The notes under the pieces: generated by a model
Told to the model about the DNA's origin: nothing
The model's input: only the letters and a program-made list of their open reading frames with translations
The model's database searches: none
Source of the DNA: an uncultured Christensenella sp.
GTDB taxonomy: Bacteria; Bacillota; Clostridia; Christensenellales; UBA3700
Assembly: GCA_910579785.1 (NCBI GenBank)
Contig: CAJTVJ010000023.1
Coordinates: forward strand, 1-25,434
Reading direction: 5' to 3'
DNA length: 25,434 bases
Program-made: the position numbers and the translations under genes
Shown: piece after piece, positions 20,898-25,434 of the stretch
Layout of the letters: the number at the start of each line of letters is the position of its first letter
Numbering within the stretch: position 1 is the stretch's first letter

Positions 20898-22361
20898 TCA
20901 AATATTAAACACTCCAAACGCGCTCAATATTGACGTCACTAAGATAGCAACGATACATATTGGACAGATATATTTTATCATTACGTTAAAGAATTTTTTG
21001 AATTTAAAACGTCCGTTGAGTTCTATCTCCTCGGTTATCTGTCTGCAACCTATTATATATCCTATAAATATACAAGTCAGCAATGCGGCTATCGGCATAA
21101 GCACAGAATTGCTCAAAAAGTCAAACATATCAAGTATGGTCATACCCTTGATTGACAGCTTGCCCAACACGCCGAAACCGAGAGCCGAAGGAATACCCAA
21201 CAACAGCGTGCCTGCATAGACTATCAGACTTGATTTTTTGCGAGATAGATGGAATTTGTCAATGACGATAGACACAACCGTCTCCATAAGCGAGATTGCC
21301 GACGTCAATGCCGCAAAAAGTACCAATGCAAAGAACAGCGCACCCAAAATTCCGCCGCCGACCTTGCCAAACGTGGCGAATACTTGCGGCAAAGCCACAA
21401 ACATAAGTCCAGGTCCCTGCCCCAACGTCTCGGGATTGCCGCCCGAAAAAGTATACGCCGCAGGTATTATCATAAGTCCTGACAAAATTGCAATACCCGT
21501 GTCAAACACCTCTATTTGATGTACGGAAGACTCTATCTTGTCCTGCTTCTTCATATATGAACCGTACGTTATCATAATGCCCATAGCAAGCGACATCGAA
21601 TAAAACAGCTGTCCCAACGCAGCAAGCACGGTCTTGACAGAAAACTTTTTGAAATCAGGCAGCAGATAATATTTAATACCCTCGGCAGTGCCAGGCATCG
21701 TCAAAGTATAGATAGTGACTCCTATTGTGAGCAGGACAAGCGCGGGCATCAATATTTTGCTTACCTTCTCAACGCCTTTTTCCACCCCAAAGAGCACTAC
21801 TAAGAATGCGATAGTGACAAATACCGCAAAAAATACAAGCGGCTGCCACGGCGAAGATATAAAAGAATTGAAATATCCCTCATTAGCCGCCGCCATGCCT
21901 TGACCTGTGATATACGTCGTAAAATACTTGCCTACCCAACCGCCGATAACAGAATAATAAGGCAATATAATAATAGGAATTATCGCGCAAAGCACGCCGA
22001 GAAACGCCCATTTTTTGTTGAGTTTTGAAAATGCGTTGATAGCGCTCGATCCCGTCTTTCTGCCCAACGCTATCTCCGCAATCATAAGTACAAAGCCAAA
22101 CGTGACTGCCAAGACGATATATGTCAGCAAGAATATACCGCCGCCGTATTTAGCCGCGAGATAAGGGAATCTCCAAATATTGCCAAGACCTACCGCAGAG
22201 CCTGCGGCAGCCAAGACAAAGCCTATCTTTCCTGTAAAGCTTCCTCTCTTTTTCTTTGTGGTATTTCCGTTCTGCTCTGCATAGCTTTCCGTTGCGCTCG
22301 ATACGTCGACGTTCTCGACAGCGTCATTGGTCTGCATACCGTTGGCGTTCTCGTCTTTCAT
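20898..22361 (-). CDS. Sodium:neurotransmitter symporter (NSS/LeuT) family transporter
   Basis: A 487-aa membrane transporter of the NSS (SNF) family, which takes up amino acids or related amines with Na+. After a polar N-terminal tail of about 40 residues comes the hallmark TM1 region GFVLAAAGSAVGLGNIWRFPYLAAKYGGG, with the Na+/substrate-binding AVGLGN-RFP. TM3, TM6 (YSMSLAMGIMITYGSY) and TM8 regions follow. About 11-12 hydrophobic helices are visible, as usual for prokaryotic members. A GTG directly precedes the ATG (22364/22361) and both lie behind AAGGA; I use the ATG. It follows the GH123-like gene by 65 nt on the same strand and may be co-transcribed. Substrate unknown. Confidence 0.92.
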   Translation of the reverse strand: MKDENANGMQTNDAVENVDVSSATESYAEQNGNTTKKKRGSFTGKIGFVLAAAGSAVGLGNIWRFPYLAAKYGGGIFLLTYIVLAVTFGFVLMIAEIALGRKTGSSAINAFSKLNKKWAFLGVLCAIIPIIILPYYSVIGGWVGKYFTTYITGQGMAAANEGYFNSFISSPWQPLVFFAVFVTIAFLVVLFGVEKGVEKVSKILMPALVLLTIGVTIYTLTMPGTAEGIKYYLLPDFKKFSVKTVLAALGQLFYSMSLAMGIMITYGSYMKKQDKIESSVHQIEVFDTGIAILSGLMIIPAAYTFSGGNPETLGQGPGLMFVALPQVFATFGKVGGGILGALFFALVLFAALTSAISLMETVVSIVIDKFHLSRKKSSLIVYAGTLLLGIPSALGFGVLGKLSIKGMTILDMFDFLSNSVLMPIAALLTCIFIGYIIGCRQITEEIELNGRFKFKKFFNVMIKYICPICIVAILVTSILSAFGVFNI

Positions 22362-22381
22362 CACTCTTTTCCTTTTATGTC

Positions 22382-22399
22382 GGTATGCCGTCGCATACC
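22382..22399 (-). promoter_or_regulatory. Hairpin before the symporter gene
   Basis: A perfect 7-bp stem GGTATGC / GCATACC around CGTC, in the gap between the two minus-strand genes. There is no T-run, so it is not a standard terminator; it may be an mRNA processing or regulatory site. Confidence 0.4.
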
Positions 22400-22426
22400 T
22401 ATATTATAATTGATAAAATAATATAT

Positions 22427-24055
22427 TTATTTTTTTATATTCTGTCTGATTGCTTCGTTGATACGCTCTCTCATATCAAGCTGCCATTCGTCGCTATTTG
22501 GAAAGACGTCAAACTCAATAGGCTTTGACGTGCCTTGCTCTATTATCTTGACTACCTCTTCTTTGCCGATATAACTTTCCAATAGCTTCATAGCCATGAC
22601 GTCCTGTATCGCGTCGTAAAATACTTTGAGTCTCAATGACAAAAGCGGTTTTTCGTCCTTGCCCGGATATACGACGTAAGAATCGCCTGACGGGAAAAAA
22701 CCGCCTGCGTCCGTCTCTGTAAATGGATCGACAGCTCCTACTGAGAGCCTCTTATACCAAAAATTATATCCCCAATGCAAAAATCCTTTCACGTCATACT
22801 TATAAAGCTGACAGCCAAGCACTCTGTTGCGCTGCGACGGCATTGAGAAAAATCTGTTGGATACGTCTTTTGTCTGCGCGCTGCAATAATAAGTCCACAG
22901 CTCTTTGACGTTGCCGATAAACGGTTTGATATGATCGTTGGCAGGTATGGGAAGCTGAACTAACCCGTCTTGGAAAAATTTATAATTGCTGAGCGCGTCT
23001 ATTATCGTAAATTCGCCGAAAAGCTCCTTGACGATTGCGCTTGCCTTGCTGTAATTCCTTATTACTCCTGCAAAAGGCTCGTCGCTGACGTGGAAATAAA
23101 CTTTGTCGGCAATGCCCTTTTCTTTAAGATATTCTTTGAGCTTAGGAGCAAGCTCGCTGAGAAAAGCTTTATACTTTTTGCTCGTCGCTCTCGTCTTCCA
23201 GCCAAACATTTTTTGGGCTTCGCCCTCAACTTCGACAATCACCTTCGGACATCTCTTTGCGCCCCACTGCGTAAAGAGATGCGCCATTTCAAAATATTCG
23301 ATGCCAACCTTATGGCACATATCTATCCATCTGTCAAGATTGGAAAAGTCAAAGGAATATTTTCCGTTTTCCATCTTCACGCCTATAATCTGCACCGTAA
23401 GTCTCTCTTTGCCCTTTTTGGTGTCAAGAGGCGGCGTGAAAATCGGCGTGAGAGCCATATTCATACCGTAATCAACGGCAGTTTTGAGATAAGTCTCAAC
23501 AATTTCCCAAAATCTGTCGGAAAATACTTCTGCGTCATAATACGTCGAAAGGCAGTCGCAGTGAAACCAATTTGTGTAAATCAATTCTTGCTTTGGAAGC
23601 GCCGCGTCGATGACGTCAAAGACAAGCTCTGCGCCCGCGCTTTCTTCGCCTGCGCTCAATTTTATTTGGACTTTATTCTCTCCTGCCGGCAACGTCGGAG
23701 ACGGCGCAGTCGACAGCCAAATGCTATACCACTTGCCGCTCTCGGCAGATATGCTGCCTTCAAGTCCTCTCAAAAGCTCAGGATACTTGCCTGCGTCCTT
23801 CCTCAAAAGATAGCCCTCCTGCCCCTTGGCAATCGGCATTGACGAATACAACTCCTCGACGAGATATACTTCAAGCATATCCTTAAATCCGCATTGCACT
23901 TCGACGCTCACCTTGCAGTCTACGTCGCTCATGAATGCAAGTTGAAGCGACGCTCTTTCGTTTTTGAGCAAACTCACTCTGTTTATACTTTTTGCGGTAG
24001 GCGCTTGATCTGAAAACACCTTGGATAAAGAACTTTGTGGTATTAGTGTAAGCAT
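22427..24055 (-). CDS. GH123/DUF4091-like glycoside hydrolase
   Basis: A 542-aa protein with an N-terminal beta domain (about 1-155) and a TIM-barrel-like C-terminal part of the DUF4091/GH123 type. KVYFHVSDEPFAG (319-330) contains the Asp325-Glu326 pair that in GH123 N-acetyl-galactosaminidases acts in substrate-assisted catalysis. Other family-like blocks are TNWFHCDC, WGYNFWYKRL and DPFTETDAGGFFPSGDSYVVYPG. No signal peptide is seen, so it probably works in the cytoplasm on imported glycan fragments. The substrate (GalNAc-containing glycans) is inference. The ATG at 24055 has AGGAG 5 nt upstream; the frame to 24115 has no ribosome site. Confidence 0.85.
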   Translation of the reverse strand: MLTLIPQSSLSKVFSDQAPTAKSINRVSLLKNERASLQLAFMSDVDCKVSVEVQCGFKDMLEVYLVEELYSSMPIAKGQEGYLLRKDAGKYPELLRGLEGSISAESGKWYSIWLSTAPSPTLPAGENKVQIKLSAGEESAGAELVFDVIDAALPKQELIYTNWFHCDCLSTYYDAEVFSDRFWEIVETYLKTAVDYGMNMALTPIFTPPLDTKKGKERLTVQIIGVKMENGKYSFDFSNLDRWIDMCHKVGIEYFEMAHLFTQWGAKRCPKVIVEVEGEAQKMFGWKTRATSKKYKAFLSELAPKLKEYLKEKGIADKVYFHVSDEPFAGVIRNYSKASAIVKELFGEFTIIDALSNYKFFQDGLVQLPIPANDHIKPFIGNVKELWTYYCSAQTKDVSNRFFSMPSQRNRVLGCQLYKYDVKGFLHWGYNFWYKRLSVGAVDPFTETDAGGFFPSGDSYVVYPGKDEKPLLSLRLKVFYDAIQDVMAMKLLESYIGKEEVVKIIEQGTSKPIEFDVFPNSDEWQLDMRERINEAIRQNIKK

Positions 24056-24086
24056 ATTTTCTCCTATTTTTTGCATTATCTTTAAT

Positions 24087-24115
24087 ATAGTAACATAAAA
24101 ATAATATTTTTTCAA
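24087..24115 (-). promoter_or_regulatory. Promoter of the GH123-like gene
   Basis: TTGAAA (24115-24110), 17-nt spacer, TACTAT (24092-24087) on the minus strand. Confidence 0.6.
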
Positions 24116-24199
24116 GCATAAGTCGCCATAATAAGCTTATTATTTCGCATATAACAACTATTTACGCTTTTCTCGATTTTATTATAATGCCGATTTATC

Positions 24200-24228
24200 T
24201 TGCCTGATTCAAAATATTTTGTTATTAT
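24200..24228 (+). promoter_or_regulatory. Promoter of mscS
   Basis: TTGCCT (24200-24205), 17 nt, TATTAT (24223-24228), divergent from the GH123-like gene promoter. Confidence 0.55.
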
Positions 24229-24255
24229 AAGTATACACTAACTTTGGAGGTCTTT

Positions 24256-25125
24256 ATGAACTTTTTACTCGCAATAAATATTTCGGAAATACTGACAAGC
24301 GTGGGAAATTGGCTTGTCACCGAAGGACTTAAAATTGTAATTGCAATCGTCGTATTTTTGATATACTGCGGCATAGTCAAAGCTATTTGCAGACGTATCA
24401 ACAAGCGTCTTAAACAAAAAAATGCAGACGAAACTTTGAGAAAAATATCCATACCTTGGCTCAAAAGAATTTTGATATTTCTTGGATTTGTCTGCGTTTT
24501 GACATATCTCGGCATCGAGACTTCAAGCATTGCCGCAGCTATTGCTTCCGTCGGTTTGACAATAGGTCTGGCGCTGCAAGGCTCGCTTTCTAACTTTGCC
24601 GGAGGCGTTATCATTATAGTCATGCGCCCCTATAAAATCGACGACTTTATCGACTGCAACGGTCAAAGCGGAACTGTCGAAGAGATAAAACTCTTTTACA
24701 CCTATATCCGCACCAGCGACAACAAGCTTGTCGTGATACCCAACGGCACTGCTGCAAACAGCGTCATCACCAACTACAACGTCAAACCCACAAGACGAAA
24801 CGACATATCTTTTTCTATATCGTATGACTGCGATTTTGAAAAAGCCAAAGCTCTCATAAAAGAATGTATGGATAAAAACCAGTTGATTTTGCAAGACCCT
24901 GCTCCGCTGATAAATATCAAAGAACATGCCGACAATGCCATCGTAATTTTAGCAAGATACTATACAAAATCCGATGACTTCTGGACAGCGCATTGGTATA
25001 TGATGGAAGCCGTCAAAAAATCTTTTGACGAAAACGGCATAACCATTCCATATCCTCAAATCGACGTTCATATCAAAAACGACAGCGCAGCAGAACAACC
25101 TGCCAACAAAGAAAAATTAGATTAG
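24256..25125 (+). CDS. mscS: Small-conductance mechanosensitive channel, MscS family
   Basis: A 289-aa MscS channel, a heptameric inner-membrane tension valve. There are three N-terminal helices; TM3 is the pore helix (SSIAAAIASVGLTIGLALQGSLSNFAGGVII), with the Gly/Ala pattern that lines the pore. Next comes the beta domain (RPYKIDDFIDCNGQSGTVEEIKLFYTYIRTSDNKLVVIPNG), the MscS signature, and then the alpha/beta C-terminal cage ending in a polar tail. GGAGG lies 5 nt before the ATG at 24256, so the upstream in-frame TTG at 24244 is not used. This is the second mechanosensitive channel of the window, together with mscL. Confidence 0.95.
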   Translation: MNFLLAINISEILTSVGNWLVTEGLKIVIAIVVFLIYCGIVKAICRRINKRLKQKNADETLRKISIPWLKRILIFLGFVCVLTYLGIETSSIAAAIASVGLTIGLALQGSLSNFAGGVIIIVMRPYKIDDFIDCNGQSGTVEEIKLFYTYIRTSDNKLVVIPNGTAANSVITNYNVKPTRRNDISFSISYDCDFEKAKALIKECMDKNQLILQDPAPLINIKEHADNAIVILARYYTKSDDFWTAHWYMMEAVKKSFDENGITIPYPQIDVHIKNDSAAEQPANKEKLD

Positions 25126-25434
25126 ACCTCTCCGCGTCTAGCGAGGTTACCAAAGCTTGATTGACTGTAAGCAACACCTGGTCACTTCGAGCACAGTCGA
25201 GAAGTCTCATCCTTTATAAAACCTAAGGACGGCTATGCCGTCCTTTCTGTCACCTCGACCATATTTTGTTCACTGCCCACCAAGCTTTGGTCTTTTCGAC
25301 CGAAGTGCAACGGAGCGGAGAAATGACCAAAACTTGATTGACTGCAAGCAACATCTAGTCACTTCGAGCGCAGTCGAGAAGTCTAATCCTATTTATACTT
25401 TGCCTAAATAAAATGCGGAGATTAGTTGTATTTT
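25126..25434. repeat. Non-coding tail with direct and palindromic repeats
   Basis: Bases 25149-25213 and 25326-25390 are direct repeats of 65 bp with six differences. Each ends in a unit of the dispersed GTCACTTCGA...CGAGAAGTCT family. Further units lie at 25127-25150 (inverted), 25248-25262 and 25291-25330, the last nearly self-complementary (GGTC...GACC). No gene is seen. Confidence 0.7.
25225..25245 (+). terminator. Terminator of mscS
   Basis: A 9-bp stem AAGGACGGC / GCCGTCCTT with loop TAT, then TTCTG. It closely resembles the hairpin at 14235-14254. Confidence 0.6.

Noticed and set aside
25149..25390. Direct repeats that could suggest a CRISPR array
   Set aside because: Only two 65-bp copies, diverged and with an uneven spacer; no cas genes.

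Overview
The window looks like the chromosome of an uncultured, probably gut-dwelling Clostridia-type Firmicute. This is inferred from AT-rich intergenic DNA with many near-consensus sigma-A promoters (TTGACA, 17 nt, TATAAT), strong GGAGG ribosome sites, CCA encoded in the tRNA genes, a BspA-like leucine-rich-repeat lipoprotein, and sugar and host-glycan hydrolase genes (GH13, a GH123-like protein, a GH16 remnant). I could not run a database search, so the taxon is not fixed.

Bases 1-6170 hold an ATP-grasp ligase, tRNA-Asn, a GH16 remnant, a minus-strand run comF > alpha-1,6-glucosidase > unknown 169-aa protein, an MscL channel with an unusually long C-terminal linker, and a DUF3592-like membrane protein. 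Bases 6250-9400 are a zinc/cadmium efflux locus: a SmtB-type repressor with its promoter and operator, a free-standing HMA metal-binding protein, and a P1B-type ATPase that lacks the HMA domain. A repeat element with inverted ends sits between the last two. A short promoter-hairpin-T-run unit (9423-9528) follows and looks like a small RNA. Next come tRNA-Met and tRNA-fMet, a Ppx/GppA phosphatase, an LRR lipoprotein, an unassigned RNA candidate of about 300 nt on the minus strand (12420-12726), and a second lipoprotein.

Bases 14571-20695 are a 6.1-kb integrated mobile element, the most interesting part of the window. It carries a replication module: a sigma-70-region-4-like protein, a small unknown protein and a CRESS-type Rep with HUH endonuclease and superfamily 3 helicase domains. 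Just upstream of rep is a stem-loop whose loop shows TAGTATTAC, the nonanucleotide of circovirus and nanovirus replication origins. A second module is a cargo operon behind a TetR-type promoter/operator: TetR, metallo-beta-lactamase-fold hydrolase, PEBP-family protein and a 59-aa zinc ribbon. The third module is a large serine recombinase. The element is inserted at the CCA end of tRNA-Leu(GAG). A shared 6-bp core, TGGTGC, marks both ends. Joining the two ends in a predicted circle replaces the recombinase C-terminus with a different in-frame tail, encoded at the far left end of the element and followed by a terminator. The likely original tRNA-Leu terminator now lies just left of the element.

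After the element come a sodium:neurotransmitter-type symporter, a GH123/DUF4091-like protein and an MscS channel. Dispersed palindromic repeats of the TCAYYTCGACC...GGAGARRTCT type occur in three chromosomal intergenic clusters (about 7050-7320, 14283-14431 and 25126-25390). I did not see them inside the mobile element.
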